64,000 nt of DNA from Winogradskyella forsetii. GTDB taxonomy: Bacteria; Bacteroidota; Bacteroidia; Flavobacteriales; Flavobacteriaceae. Each line of letters begins with the position of its first letter. Position 1 is the first letter of the stretch. Position numbers and translations under genes: made by a program. Below the pieces are notes generated by a model. It ran no database searches. It saw nothing but the letters and a program-made list of their open reading frames with translations, and was not told the DNA's origin. Below are positions 45,844 through 55,804 of this stretch, piece after piece. The DNA lies in NCBI RefSeq assembly GCF_013394595.1, contig NZ_CP053348.1:1762001-1826000 (forward strand). The letters run 5' to 3'.

Positions 45844-47988
45844 TTAATCCGAAACAGGAAACCCACGATCTTTCATCAAGGCTTCAATCTTAGCATCACG
45901 ACCTCTAAATTTTCTATAAGCTTCCGCAGGATCCATGGCATTTCGTGGTGCGAACAAATATTTTACTAATTTTTCCGCAACTTCTTTATCGTAAAATCCA
46001 CCTTCGGCTTCTCTAAAAGCTTCTGAAGCATCACTCGTTAAGACATCTGCCCACATATAACCATAGTAAGCCGTTGCATAGCCTTCACCAGAAAACACAT
46101 GGCCAAAATGTGGCGTTCTATGGCGCATTGGCAATTCTTTTGGCATGCCTAATTCGTCTAAAGTTTCACGTTCAAACTTATCGATATCAATATCTTTTGG
46201 ATCTGCTAAATGTAATTTCATATCAATTAATGCAGACGCTAAATATTCTGTAGTTCCAAAGCCTTGGTTGAATGTGGAGGCTTTCTTGATTTTTTCGACC
46301 AATGATTTTGGTATTGGTTCACCTGTTTTATAATGTACCAAATATTGGTTGATAACTTTATCCGTAGATAACCAACGTTCTAATAATTGTGATTGGAATT
46401 CGGTGTAATCTCGAACACCTCCATTTAAGGTTGGATATTTCACATCAGCAGAAAAGAAGTGAAGTGCGTGACCAAACTCATGAAAAAACGTGGTAGCATC
46501 ATCCCAAGATATTAAAACAGCTTCGCCTGGAGCAGGTTTTACAAAATTGGAATTGTTTGATGCCAAGACATTTTTTTCGCCTTCAAAAGAATCTGAACTT
46601 CTATAAGTGGTTGCCCAGGCTCCAGACCGTTTTCCTTGACGTGCATACGGATCTAAATACCATAAGCCAATATGCTTTCCAGAATCTTTATCGGTTACTT
46701 CCCAAACTTTTACATCTTCGTGAAATACAGGAACTGAACCTTCCTCTACAGGTGTAAACTTGTAATTAAACAATTCACCTGCAACATAAAACATGGCCTC
46801 GGTTAATTTATCTAAATGCAAATATTGCTTTACCTCGTCGCTATCTAAATCATATTTCTTTTTGCGGACTTTTTCAGCATAATATCTATAATCCCATGGT
46901 TCTATGGTAATGTTATCGCCAAGTTCATTGGCTACGCTTTGCATATCTGAGACTTCTTCCTGTACTCTTTGTTTTGCAGCTGGCCAAACGGCCATCATTA
47001 AATCCATGGCATTTTCTGGTGTTTTTGCCATGCGGTCCTGTAATCGCCATTCAGCATAATTATCGTAACCCATGAGCCCAACCCGTTCTTTTCGCAATCT
47101 TAAGATTTCGGCAATGATTTCATTATTATCATAGTCATCTGCATTGTCTCCTCTCGAATAATAATTCTCCCAAACTTGCTTTCGTAACTCGCGATTGGTA
47201 GAATAGGTGAGGAACGGATCCATGGAAGAGCGTGTGTTAGTAATGGCATATTTACCTTCTTGCCCTTTGTCAGTGGCAATTTTTGCAGCCGATTTTATAA
47301 ACCCATCAGATAAACCACCTAATTGATCTTCGTTTAAATAGGTAATGTAGTTTTCTTCGTCGTGCAAAACATTATTGGCAAAGTCTGTATAAAGTGTAGA
47401 AAGTTCTTTATTAATTTCGGCATAACGCTTTTTCTTTTCGGCATTGAGATTGGCACCGTTCATTTCAAAGCGCTTATAGGTTAAATCTACCACACGTTGC
47501 GCTTGCGGTTCTAAAGGCGTTTCTTGAGATGCTTCATAAACAGCTTTAATACGTTGGAATAGTTTTTCGTTCTGTGAAATTTGAGATCTAAAATCTGAAA
47601 GTTTAGGAGCTAATTCTGCTTGTACATCCCTGAATTCTGGTGAGGACACATTGCTTCCCATGACACCATAATAAGCAGATACACGGTCAAGTGCTTTACC
47701 AGCTTTTTCCATGGCAACAATGGTATTGTCAAAAGTCGGTGGTTCAGGGTTGTTGGCTATTTCTTCTATTTCGGCTAAATTTAGCTTCATGGCTTCTTCC
47801 ATAGCAGGTTTTATGGCTTCTACAGAAATTTTATTAAATGCAGGAACACCTTCATAAGGGCCTTTCCATTCTTGGATTAGTAGGTTATCACTCATTGTTT
47901 TTTCGGTTGTTTCTTTGGTTTCTTCTTTACAGCTTGAGAATAGTACAATACTGCAAATTAATGCACATTTAATGGACTTGGAAATCAT
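45844..47988 (-). CDS. M3 family zinc peptidase (dipeptidyl carboxypeptidase-like lipoprotein)
   Basis: A 714-residue metallopeptidase with lipobox LFSSC near residue 20. The zinc-binding helix HEFGH has H503, E504 and H507, and the third ligand Glu follows in the family-typical place (YTEFQSQLLERW). The M3A family includes Dcp and oligopeptidase A, which cut short peptides; the lipoprotein signal implies action in the periplasm. Full length for the family. The gene stands alone, about 400 bp downstream of the cyclophilin gene. Confidence 0.92.
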   Translation of the reverse strand: MISKSIKCALICSIVLFSSCKEETKETTEKTMSDNLLIQEWKGPYEGVPAFNKISVEAIKPAMEEAMKLNLAEIEEIANNPEPPTFDNTIVAMEKAGKALDRVSAYYGVMGSNVSSPEFRDVQAELAPKLSDFRSQISQNEKLFQRIKAVYEASQETPLEPQAQRVVDLTYKRFEMNGANLNAEKKKRYAEINKELSTLYTDFANNVLHDEENYITYLNEDQLGGLSDGFIKSAAKIATDKGQEGKYAITNTRSSMDPFLTYSTNRELRKQVWENYYSRGDNADDYDNNEIIAEILRLRKERVGLMGYDNYAEWRLQDRMAKTPENAMDLMMAVWPAAKQRVQEEVSDMQSVANELGDNITIEPWDYRYYAEKVRKKKYDLDSDEVKQYLHLDKLTEAMFYVAGELFNYKFTPVEEGSVPVFHEDVKVWEVTDKDSGKHIGLWYLDPYARQGKRSGAWATTYRSSDSFEGEKNVLASNNSNFVKPAPGEAVLISWDDATTFFHEFGHALHFFSADVKYPTLNGGVRDYTEFQSQLLERWLSTDKVINQYLVHYKTGEPIPKSLVEKIKKASTFNQGFGTTEYLASALIDMKLHLADPKDIDIDKFERETLDELGMPKELPMRHRTPHFGHVFSGEGYATAYYGYMWADVLTSDASEAFREAEGGFYDKEVAEKLVKYLFAPRNAMDPAEAYRKFRGRDAKIEALMKDRGFPVSD

Positions 47989-47999
47989 TGTTATTAGTT

Positions 48000-48392
48000 T
48001 TTATTTGGTGAAAACAAATAGGGATTTATTAAGCAAACAAGGTACTTAAAATAGGGTAGAAGAATCTTAAATTTTTTATAATTCTTGGAGGTTGGTAATT
48101 GCATATTGTCTTGATAAATGTTGACACAAATTATTACGAATGGATCCAGGCAAGAAATAATAAAAAAATTATACAGAGATTCGCAGAGTTTTCACTGAGA
48201 TGCACGAAGAAATAGGGTAAAACAGATTTTATCGGATGGATTGCGCTTTCTGTTTTTTATATGACTTTCATCTTAAAACCTTTTAGGGATTGTGGGAGAA
48301 AAATATATAACTAAATGCGTAAGGATTAATTAAAGGATTACAGAATTACTCCGTGAATCGCTGTGTATCTCAGCATATCTCTGTGCACTAGC
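48000..48392. other. Non-coding gap with degenerate inverted repeats
   Basis: No gene or RNA is recognisable. The segments 48170-48210 and 48345-48390 contain related 'ACAGAGATTCGCAGAG'-like units in opposite orientation. Such diverged repeats are frequent between genes in flavobacteria. The gap lies between the M3 peptidase and cyclophilin genes. Confidence 0.4.
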
Positions 48393-49106
48393 TTAATCAA
48401 TCAACTCCACTTTCTTGATATAGACGTTTTTTAGAGGCCATTCGCCTTCATCGGTTTCTACCGCAGCGATTTTATCAACCACATCCATACCGGAAATAAC
48501 TTCACCAAAAACGGTATAGTCACCATCGAGATGGTAAGCACCATCTGGTTTTTGAACAATAAAAAACTGATAAGGAGAGGCCAATTTATAGGCATTTTCA
48601 ATTTCGCTACTAGGCATGGAAACTGCTCCTCTTTTATGCGTGTAACCGCGTTTGGTATCTGGTGGTAAAAGATAGCGTCCTATGTTTTGTCTTTTTTTGT
48701 ATAAATTCATGCCATCACCACTTCCGCCTTGTATCACAAAGTTATTGACCACTCTGTAAAATTGTGTGTTATCAAAATAATTTCTTTTGGTTAGGTAAAT
48801 AAAATTGGCTCTGTGGAATTTGGTTTTATCGTACAGTTGGATATCAATTGTACCGAAATCGGTGGTAATCCGTACTTTATCTTCTTTGTTTTCTTTTTCG
48901 TATTCTAAAAAGAATTCCATGGCGTTTTCATCGGTAAGTTTAGGGAATTTCGTTTTTGTCTTCTTTTTGGGTTTAATTTTAGTTTCAGTTATCGTTGAAT
49001 CTTTTACGACTGTTGTATCTGTTTTTTTTGAAGTTTGTTTATCTTCACAATTCAGAAGCAACAATCCTATTCCGATAACCATTGTAAACACTAATTGAAA
49101 TTTCAT
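48393..49106 (-). CDS. Cyclophilin-type peptidyl-prolyl isomerase lipoprotein
   Basis: A 237-residue protein with a lipoprotein signal (lipobox LLLNC, Cys about residue 20), a lysine/threonine-rich linker and a cyclophilin domain (about 80-235). The domain contains NYFDNTQFYRVVNNFVIQGG, SSEIENAYKLASPYQFFIV and DYTVFGEVISGMDVVDKI. It catalyses proline cis-trans isomerisation to aid folding of exported proteins. Its start codon lies only 2 bp from that of the divergent Nudix gene, so each promoter must lie within the other's coding region. Confidence 0.9.
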   Translation of the reverse strand: MKFQLVFTMVIGIGLLLLNCEDKQTSKKTDTTVVKDSTITETKIKPKKKTKTKFPKLTDENAMEFFLEYEKENKEDKVRITTDFGTIDIQLYDKTKFHRANFIYLTKRNYFDNTQFYRVVNNFVIQGGSGDGMNLYKKRQNIGRYLLPPDTKRGYTHKRGAVSMPSSEIENAYKLASPYQFFIVQKPDGAYHLDGDYTVFGEVISGMDVVDKIAAVETDEGEWPLKNVYIKKVELID

Positions 49107-49108
49107 AA

Positions 49109-49753
49109 ATGCTATTTAGTACGTTTTTAGAATCTGTAGTAAAAATAAAAAATCTAGAACTTTCTGGCGAAGACTCGCATGCAAAAATGTCTCCGCCTTA
49201 TCGTTTGGAACTGGCAGAAAAAATGAAATCTAAGTCAGAAACGGCTAGAAAAGCGGCTGTTATGGCATTGTTTTACCCGAATACCAATGATGAAACTTAT
49301 TTAGTTCTTATTCTGCGTAAAACCTATAGAGGTGTGCATTCTGCACAAATTGGATTTCCGGGTGGAAAATATGAAGATGAAGATCAAAACGATTTAATGC
49401 AAACCGCTATAAGGGAAACCGAGGAAGAAATAGGCGTGTCGCGTATGCACATTGACGTTTTAAAAAAAATGTCTCCTATTTATATACCACCAAGTAATTT
49501 TATGGTGCATCCTTATATTGGTATTTCGAAAGAATATTTAATTTTTACCAAACAAGATGAAGAGGTAGAAGCTGTTATAGAGGTTAAACTCAAGGATTTT
49601 TTAAGCGATAGCAATACGCTAACCGCAACAGTGCCAACCTCTTTTGATGTGGAAGTAGATGTGCCAGCTTTTAAATTTAATAACCATATTGTTTGGGGAG
49701 CAACAGCCATGATGCTAGGCGAAATAAAAGACTTGCTAAAACAGGTTTTATAA
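49109..49753 (+). CDS. Nudix hydrolase, CoA pyrophosphatase-like
   Basis: A 214-residue cytoplasmic enzyme. The Nudix box is complete (GGKYEDEDQNDLMQTAIRETEEEIGV, with the REtEEEIG core), preceded by the CoA-diphosphatase-type region LILRKTYRGVHSAQIGFPGG. It probably splits CoA or related nucleoside diphosphates. The N-terminus MLFSTFLESVVKIKN fits relatives, supporting the start although it leaves only 2 bp to the divergent cyclophilin gene. The acyltransferase gene follows 44 bp downstream with its own promoter. Confidence 0.88.
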   Translation: MLFSTFLESVVKIKNLELSGEDSHAKMSPPYRLELAEKMKSKSETARKAAVMALFYPNTNDETYLVLILRKTYRGVHSAQIGFPGGKYEDEDQNDLMQTAIRETEEEIGVSRMHIDVLKKMSPIYIPPSNFMVHPYIGISKEYLIFTKQDEEVEAVIEVKLKDFLSDSNTLTATVPTSFDVEVDVPAFKFNNHIVWGATAMMLGEIKDLLKQVL

Positions 49754-49762
49754 CTTTATGGT

Positions 49763-49770
49763 TACATTTG
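49763..49770 (+). promoter_or_regulatory. Housekeeping -7 element of the acyltransferase gene
   Basis: TACATTTG matches TANNTTTG exactly. The predicted start near 49775 gives a 23-nt leader to the ATG at 49798. Confidence 0.5.
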
Positions 49771-49797
49771 TAATCGACTAAAATTTGAAAATTAACT

Positions 49798-50598
49798 ATG
49801 GGATTATTCAAAAGAAATCCTTTTGGACATATACTTTGGGTCAAAAAATGGCTTATTAGAATCTTAGGTGTGTCTACACACAGACGTTTTAGAGGATTTA
49901 ATGACTTACAGATTGAAGGTTCTGAGATTATTAAAAATCTTCCTGATACCAATGTGTTGTTCATTTCCAACCATCAGACCTATTTTGCTGATGTTATTGC
50001 GATGTTCCATGTGTTTAATGCGAGTTTGAGCGGTCGATTGGATAACATTAAAAACGTCGGTTATCTCTGGAACCCGAAATTGAATATGTATTATGTTGCG
50101 GCGAAGGAAACCATGAAATCTGGTTTGCTTCCAAAGATATTCGCTTATACTGGTTCTATTAGTATTGAACGTACTTGGCGTTCACAAGGAAAAGATGTGA
50201 ACCGACAAGTGAAGATGAGTGATATTACCATGATAAAAACGGCGTTGGATGATGGTTGGGTTGTGACATTTCCGCAGGGAACAACCACACCTTTTAAACC
50301 GATTAGAAAAGGAACAGCTCATATTATCAAAACCTACAAACCCATTGTTGTACCTATTGTTATTGATGGTTTTAGACGTTCGTTTGATAAAAAAGGATTA
50401 CGAATTAAAAAGAAGAATATTTTTCAATCTTTTGAGATCAAAGAACCTTTGGACATTGATTATGAAAATGAATCTATAGCCAGTATCGTTGAAAAGATTG
50501 AATATGCCATCGAGCAACATCCATCCTTCTTAAAAGTGATTCCTCAAGACGTACTTGAAGAGAATGAACGATTGAATAGGGAGTTGCGGGATATGTGA
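49798..50598 (+). CDS. 1-acyl-glycerol-3-phosphate acyltransferase family protein
   Basis: A 266-residue PlsC-type acyltransferase. The catalytic HX4D motif is NHQTYFAD (residues about 58-65), and the glycerol-phosphate-binding block is FPQGTTTPFKPIRKGTAH. The family transfers acyl groups from ACP or CoA to lysophosphatidate or related lysophospholipids at the inner membrane. There is no strong transmembrane helix beyond an amphipathic N-terminus. Short tandem repeats of 'CAGTCCA' follow the gene at 50612-50645. Confidence 0.88.
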   Translation: MGLFKRNPFGHILWVKKWLIRILGVSTHRRFRGFNDLQIEGSEIIKNLPDTNVLFISNHQTYFADVIAMFHVFNASLSGRLDNIKNVGYLWNPKLNMYYVAAKETMKSGLLPKIFAYTGSISIERTWRSQGKDVNRQVKMSDITMIKTALDDGWVVTFPQGTTTPFKPIRKGTAHIIKTYKPIVVPIVIDGFRRSFDKKGLRIKKKNIFQSFEIKEPLDIDYENESIASIVEKIEYAIEQHPSFLKVIPQDVLEENERLNRELRDM

Positions 50599-50609
50599 TT
50601 TTTTTAGTA

Positions 50610-50655
50610 TTCAGTCCACAGTCCACAGTCCACAGTCCACAATCTACAGTATTCA
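50610..50655. repeat. Short tandem repeat of an 8-bp CAGTCCA unit
   Basis: Four near-identical 8-bp units in a row lie just after the acyltransferase stop. The repeat is too short and regular for CRISPR and has no spacer variation. Confidence 0.6.
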
Positions 50656-50788
50656 GTTGGCGATTTATATTAAAGTTGTAAAGTAACACGTGTAAAGTAG
50701 AAAATTTCGTTCAATTAAACCACGTTTCTTATTTGTGGATTATGTGCAATAATTTTTTTGGCATTTAAGAACTAATTCGATATAAAAT

Positions 50789-51421
50789 TTAAACTTCAAG
50801 TTTCTTCAGTTCCTTATAATTTCTATTCAATCGCTTAATTAAAATTCCATAAATCAACTTATAAAACAACCAAATCAACACTAAGAATACGGCTGTAATT
50901 CCAACAGTAATTAATGCCATAACCACTAATTGTCTAGATGAAGCATCTTCTAATTGTTGCGAAATTTCGGGATGTTCATTAATGGAAAAATAAAGTGATA
51001 CAGGAATACTGATTAATGCAATCAATAAATTATAGAGAACATAATACTTTATGACCTTTCTGGTTTTTAGTATACTTTCCATTAATTTTTTCGCATTATC
51101 GGTTACAGAAATGGCTCTATATGCTTTCCATAAAAGATAAACAAATAATATAATAACTGCATAACTCAGAATATTCAATCCAATATAAATCCAGCTATGA
51201 CTCATTTCTTCTAATTGCGCTTTCATTTTAGCTGAAACCACAAAAGGTAGGAAATTCATCAATATCCAAAACCCTAATTCTGCAACGCTTATGTAAAACA
51301 AAGTCTTTACAATGGAGGATGATTTTTTATGTAACATTGGGTAGATATCAGCATCTGAATAGTTCTTATATTCAGCAGATTCTTTATTCCAATTTTTCTT
51401 TAATAATTCTAATTCATCCAT
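50789..51421 (-). CDS. Membrane protein paired with an ECF sigma factor
   Basis: A 210-residue protein. A soluble N-terminus of about 35 residues (MDELELLKKNWNKESAEYKN) is followed by four transmembrane helices (about 38-62, 75-98, 122-145 and 170-195). It starts 4 bp after the sigma gene and is co-transcribed with it. This arrangement fits a membrane-bound anti-sigma or regulatory partner, although no zinc-binding anti-sigma motif (HxxxCxxC) is seen. The identity of the signal is unknown. Confidence 0.75.
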   Translation of the reverse strand: MDELELLKKNWNKESAEYKNYSDADIYPMLHKKSSSIVKTLFYISVAELGFWILMNFLPFVVSAKMKAQLEEMSHSWIYIGLNILSYAVIILFVYLLWKAYRAISVTDNAKKLMESILKTRKVIKYYVLYNLLIALISIPVSLYFSINEHPEISQQLEDASSRQLVVMALITVGITAVFLVLIWLFYKLIYGILIKRLNRNYKELKKLEV

Positions 51422-51425
51422 AATC

Positions 51426-51920
51426 TTACGGATTTAGTATGGTTCTTAATTTCTTTTTCACACGGTTCATTTTAACGCGTGCATTGACTTCTGTTATACC
51501 TAAAGTCGTGCTTATTTCTCTATAATCCTTGTCTTCTAAGTACAAGAAAACTAAAGCTTTTTCAATATCATTCAATTGATGTACGGCTTGGTATAATAGT
51601 TTTAATTGTTGTTCCTCTGTATCGTCATATTCTTCAGCTTTTATTTTAAATTCTACAGCATCAAAGGCTTGTGTGTTAATACGTCTTTTCGATTTTCTAT
51701 ATAAAGTAATTGCAGTATTCAATCCTACTCGGTACATCCATGTACTAAATTTTGCGTCTCCTCTAAATTTTGGAAAAGCTTTCCACAGTTGTATGGTGAT
51801 TTCTTGAAACAGATCGTTATGTGCATCTGCATTGTTGGTGTATAATCGACACACCTTATGTACAATGTTTTGATGCTTTTGCAACTGTTCTACAAAACTA
51901 TGTTCTAGTTCTTTGTTCAA
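51426..51920 (-). CDS. ECF RNA polymerase sigma factor
   Basis: A 164-residue sigma-70-family factor. Region 2 (about 25-90) contains NDLFQEITIQLWKAFPKFRG and FSTWMYRVGLNTAITLYRK; region 4 (about 105-160) contains LVFLYLEDKDYREISTTLGITEVNARVKMNRVKKKL. It directs RNA polymerase to a special promoter set, probably when released from the adjacent membrane protein. A perfect -7 element (51981-51974) is present upstream, so basal expression is from the housekeeping sigma factor. Confidence 0.93.
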   Translation of the reverse strand: MNKELEHSFVEQLQKHQNIVHKVCRLYTNNADAHNDLFQEITIQLWKAFPKFRGDAKFSTWMYRVGLNTAITLYRKSKRRINTQAFDAVEFKIKAEEYDDTEEQQLKLLYQAVHQLNDIEKALVFLYLEDKDYREISTTLGITEVNARVKMNRVKKKLRTILNP

Positions 51921-51973
51921 TTGATGAAAAATAGTTGGTTATCTAATTAGTAGTATGGATTTAGGATTTGTTA

Positions 51974-51981
51974 CAAATTTA
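51974..51981 (-). promoter_or_regulatory. Housekeeping -7 element of the ECF sigma gene
   Basis: TAAATTTG on the minus strand matches TANNTTTG. The predicted start near 51969 gives a 49-nt leader. Confidence 0.45.
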
Positions 51982-52024
51982 TTCAACTAATGTTTTAAAA
52001 GGGAATTTTAGCTTTGATAATTTG

Positions 52025-52032
52025 TATTTTTG
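52025..52032 (+). promoter_or_regulatory. Housekeeping -7 element of the NDH-2 gene
   Basis: TATTTTTG matches TANNTTTG. The predicted start near 52037 is downstream of an earlier in-frame start at 52014, so translation should begin at the ATG at 52059. Confidence 0.55.
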
Positions 52033-52058
52033 CAAGAGAAATTTCAATTATATATATA

Positions 52059-53330
52059 ATGAACATTCCTCAGTCCAACCTACCAAGAATCGTCATTATA
52101 GGAGGTGGCTTTGCTGGAGTAAATTTAGCGAAAACTCTAGCGAATAAAAATGCACAGGTCGTTCTCATAGACAAGCACAACTATCATACATTTCAACCTT
52201 TATTATACCAAGTTTCGAGTTCTGGGTTAGAGCCAGATTCCATAGCTTATCCTTTACGAAAAATTATAAAAAAGCATAAAACTTCTTTTTTCCGTTTGGC
52301 AGAAGTGGAGCAAATTGTGCCTGAAAATAATGAAATCATTACCTCAATTGGTCATCTGTCTTACGACTATTTAGTGATTGCCACTGGGACAAAAACCAAC
52401 TATTTTGGCAACAAAGCGATCCAGTCTAACAGTATGCCCATGAAGTCTGTGCCACAGGCATTAAATATAAGAAGTCTTATTTTACAAAATTTTGAAAAGG
52501 CCGCTATCGCAGATGCAAAAGAAGAACGCGAGGCTTATTTAAATTTTGTTATTGTCGGTGCAGGGCCAACAGGCGTGGAGCTTGCAGGTGCCATAGCAGA
52601 ACTGAAAAATAATATCTTACCAAGGGATTATCATGATTTAGATCCTGACGATATGCATATCTACTTACTGGAAGGAGCAGAGCGTGTATTGCCACCTATG
52701 AGCGAACATGCCTCAAAAAAAGCGGAAAAGTTTTTAACGAAATTAGGTGTAATAGTACGATGCAACACAGTCGTTAAACATTATGATGGTTCTACGGTAA
52801 CAACCAATTCTGACTTAAAAATGGAATCGGAAACCTTAATATGGGCGGCAGGCGTGACTGGAGCTCCAGTACAGGGTTTAAAAGCCGAAGCTTTAATGGA
52901 TAAAACGAATCGTTATAATGTCAACCAATTCAACCAAGTTGAAGACTATCCGAACATTTTTGCGGTTGGCGATATTGCATTAATGACTTTAGAGGATTAC
53001 CCAAAAGGCCACCCACAAGTTGCACAACCAGCTATTCAACAAGGAAAATTATTGGGCAAGAATTTGTTACGACTTATTGACAATAAACCAATGAAACCCT
53101 TTGTGTATAAGGATAAAGGCTCAATGGCAACCATTGGCAGAAATAAAGCCGTTGTGGATTTAAAACATTACAAATTCGGAGGCTTTTTTGCTTGGTTTGT
53201 ATGGATGTTTGTGCACCTAATGTCTTTGGTTGGTTTTAGAAATCGTGTGATTGTACTCTTCAACTGGACCTACAATTATATCAATTTTGATAAAGCAGCA
53301 CGATTGATTATTCGGCCTTTTAAGAAGTAG
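52059..53330 (+). CDS. Type II NADH:quinone oxidoreductase (NDH-2)
   Basis: A 423-residue FAD enzyme that passes electrons from NADH to the quinone pool without pumping protons. It has two Rossmann motifs: IVIIGGGFAGVNLA for FAD near the start and IVGAGPTGVELAGAIAEL for NADH near residue 165. The family motifs HNYHTFQPLLYQVS, GTKTNYFG and AVGDIA are present, and the amphipathic C-terminal helices (FFAWFVWMFVHLMSLVGF) bind the membrane. The chosen start follows the promoter rather than an upstream frame extension. It is likely the respiratory NADH dehydrogenase partner to Na+-NQR or complex I elsewhere. Confidence 0.92.
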   Translation: MNIPQSNLPRIVIIGGGFAGVNLAKTLANKNAQVVLIDKHNYHTFQPLLYQVSSSGLEPDSIAYPLRKIIKKHKTSFFRLAEVEQIVPENNEIITSIGHLSYDYLVIATGTKTNYFGNKAIQSNSMPMKSVPQALNIRSLILQNFEKAAIADAKEEREAYLNFVIVGAGPTGVELAGAIAELKNNILPRDYHDLDPDDMHIYLLEGAERVLPPMSEHASKKAEKFLTKLGVIVRCNTVVKHYDGSTVTTNSDLKMESETLIWAAGVTGAPVQGLKAEALMDKTNRYNVNQFNQVEDYPNIFAVGDIALMTLEDYPKGHPQVAQPAIQQGKLLGKNLLRLIDNKPMKPFVYKDKGSMATIGRNKAVVDLKHYKFGGFFAWFVWMFVHLMSLVGFRNRVIVLFNWTYNYINFDKAARLIIRPFKK

Positions 53331-53599
53331 TCCTTGCATTACTGTTGAGTAGGTTTTTGCCAAATTATTTATGAATGTGTCCTAAAGTATATTCCCTGAT
53401 TTGTCTTTTTTAGCTGAATATATTTCGGAACGAACTCAAATATTCAATTCGTCATCAAAATATTACAATTCGGTAGATTAGAATTCATAAGGAAGATAAA
53501 ATGATGGAAGTTTGTCTCATCAATTTATGCTGAATTTGTTTTAGTATCCTGCTGAAATAAATTCAGCATAAGAAAAACGAACTTTTAATCAATCAATCC

Positions 53600-55750
53600 A
53601 TGAACAAGCTGATCACAATTCTAATTTTACTTTTTGTCAGTATAGGAAATGCACAAAACACCATTTCCGGAAAAGTAACAGACACAAAAAACCAATCCAT
53701 TAATGGTGTTAATGTCTATTTAGAAGGCACTTATGATGGGGCAACCACTGACGACCAAGGCAACTTTACATTTACAACAGAAGAAAAAGGGACACAAACT
53801 TTAGTCATTTCGTTTCTGTCTTACGAAACGAAGTCCATTATCAAAGCGGTTTCTGAAATGAACAATCTCACTATTAAATTAAGGGAAAGTGTAGAGTCTT
53901 TAGATGCCGTGGTTATTAGTGCAGGAACTTTTGAAGCGAGCGATAATAGTAAAGTATCTGTTTTAAAACCTTTGGATGTTGTAACCACGGCCAGTGCGTT
54001 GGGCGATTTTGTTGGCGCATTACAGACCTTGCCAGGAACATCCAACGTTGCGGAAGATGGTCGATTGTTTGTGAGAGGTGGAAATGCTGACGAAACACAA
54101 ATATTTATCGATGGCATTCGGGTTTTCACACCTTATAAGCCAACCACGAATAACATTCCGACGCGTGGACGTTATTCCCCATTTTTATTCGACGGTATTA
54201 CGTTTTCCACAGGTGGTTATTCTTCGGAATTTGGACAAGCCTTATCGAGTGTGTTACTTTTAAATACCATTGACGAACCCGATCAAGAAAAAACCGATAT
54301 TAGCATTATGACCGTTGGTGCTGCGCTTGGAAACACTCAGAAATGGGAAAAATCATCCTTGAGTTTTAATGCATCCTATATTAATCTTGCACCATATTTG
54401 GAGCTTTTTAAAGATAGAAATGACTGGCACAAACCCTATCAAGGTGCACAAGGCGAAACTGTTTTTAGACAAAAATTAAATAGTGGTATGTTGAAATTTT
54501 ATGCCGCATTTGACACGTCGCAATTTGAATTAACCCAAGAAGATATCAACTTAAGTGAAGGCTTAGACTATAAGCTGAATAACAATAACTTTTACTTAAA
54601 CACATCGTATAAAGGAAGTTTAGGGAATAGTTGGAGCATCCAAACGGGATTGAGTTACACCTTTGCAGATACAGACCTGGGAATTCAGTCGAGCGAAATT
54701 AGCAATATTGAAAATTCGGCACATATAAAATTGAAGTTAAGAAAACGCTTCAATAGTCGATTCAAACTAAGTTTTGGTGCAGAACAATTTATTACAGATT
54801 TTGAAGAAAACTTCAAGGAAGGACCAGTTGATGCCACTTATGGTTATGACAATAATATCACAGCCGCGTTTGCGGAAGCAGATTTGATATTCTCTAAAAA
54901 ACTGGCTTTAAAAATGGGGTTGAGGGCTGATCATAGTTCAATTTTTAGTACAACGGATGTCGCACCAAGAGCAGCTATTGCTTATAAAAGCTCTAAAAAT
55001 GGTCAATTTTCTTTGGCTTATGGGAACTTTTTTCAAAACCCGAATAGTGCCATTTTAAAGTTTAATCAAGATTTAAAGGCAGAACAGACCTCGCATTATA
55101 TTTTGAATTATCAGTATGTAAATAACGGTAAGATTTTTAGGGCTGAAGCTTACAGAAAAGATTACGATAATTTGGTAAAGTTCGATTCTCAATTTGAAAG
55201 TTTTGACAGTAACTTTAATTCTTCAGGCGATGGTTATGCCCAAGGCATCGATTTATTTTGGAGAGATAATACAGGTATCAAAAACGTCGATTATTGGGTG
55301 AGTTATTCATATTTGGATACCGAACGTGATTATCGGAATTTTGAAACTGCGGCGCAACCAGGTTATGCCACCAATCATAACTTATCAATAGTTGGTAAAT
55401 ATTGGATAGACAGTTGGAAAAGTCAAGTAGGCCTTTCTTACGGTTTTTCTTCTGGTCGTCCATATACCAATCCAAACACTAATGATTTTTTAAGCGAACG
55501 CACAAAATCCTTTAATAATTTGAGCTTGAATTGGGCTTATTTACTCAGTCCACAAAAGATTTTATATTTCTCGGTAAATAATGTTTTAGGACTTAAAAAC
55601 GTTAATGGGTATCAATACGCAAATACACCGGATTTTAACGGACAGTTTAATAGACGCGCCTTAACGCCTGCAGCAGACCAATTCTTTTTTGTAGGGTTCT
55701 TTTGGACGATTAGTGAAGATGGTACGGATAATCAGTTGGATAATTTATAG
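53600..55750 (+). CDS. TonB-dependent receptor with CarboxypepD-reg domain
   Basis: A 716-residue outer-membrane receptor: signal peptide (MNKLITILILLFVSIGNAQ), a carboxypeptidase-regulatory-like domain (about 20-100), plug (about 110-215, with EDGRLFVRGGNADETQIFIDG and TGGYSSEFGQALSSVLLL), then a beta-barrel. The substrate is not evident. A dedicated tonB gene follows 81 bp downstream with its own promoter, which suggests a specific uptake unit. The 269-bp gap upstream has no gene. Confidence 0.9.
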   Translation: MNKLITILILLFVSIGNAQNTISGKVTDTKNQSINGVNVYLEGTYDGATTDDQGNFTFTTEEKGTQTLVISFLSYETKSIIKAVSEMNNLTIKLRESVESLDAVVISAGTFEASDNSKVSVLKPLDVVTTASALGDFVGALQTLPGTSNVAEDGRLFVRGGNADETQIFIDGIRVFTPYKPTTNNIPTRGRYSPFLFDGITFSTGGYSSEFGQALSSVLLLNTIDEPDQEKTDISIMTVGAALGNTQKWEKSSLSFNASYINLAPYLELFKDRNDWHKPYQGAQGETVFRQKLNSGMLKFYAAFDTSQFELTQEDINLSEGLDYKLNNNNFYLNTSYKGSLGNSWSIQTGLSYTFADTDLGIQSSEISNIENSAHIKLKLRKRFNSRFKLSFGAEQFITDFEENFKEGPVDATYGYDNNITAAFAEADLIFSKKLALKMGLRADHSSIFSTTDVAPRAAIAYKSSKNGQFSLAYGNFFQNPNSAILKFNQDLKAEQTSHYILNYQYVNNGKIFRAEAYRKDYDNLVKFDSQFESFDSNFNSSGDGYAQGIDLFWRDNTGIKNVDYWVSYSYLDTERDYRNFETAAQPGYATNHNLSIVGKYWIDSWKSQVGLSYGFSSGRPYTNPNTNDFLSERTKSFNNLSLNWAYLLSPQKILYFSVNNVLGLKNVNGYQYANTPDFNGQFNRRALTPAADQFFFVGFFWTISEDGTDNQLDNL

Positions 55751-55804
55751 AACCGTTTTAGTAGCAACATGACATAAATCATATTTTTTCAGCTTAATGA
55801 AGTT

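Noticed and set aside
50610-50655. Short tandem repeats as a CRISPR array
   Set aside because: Units are 8 bp with no spacers and no cas gene is present.
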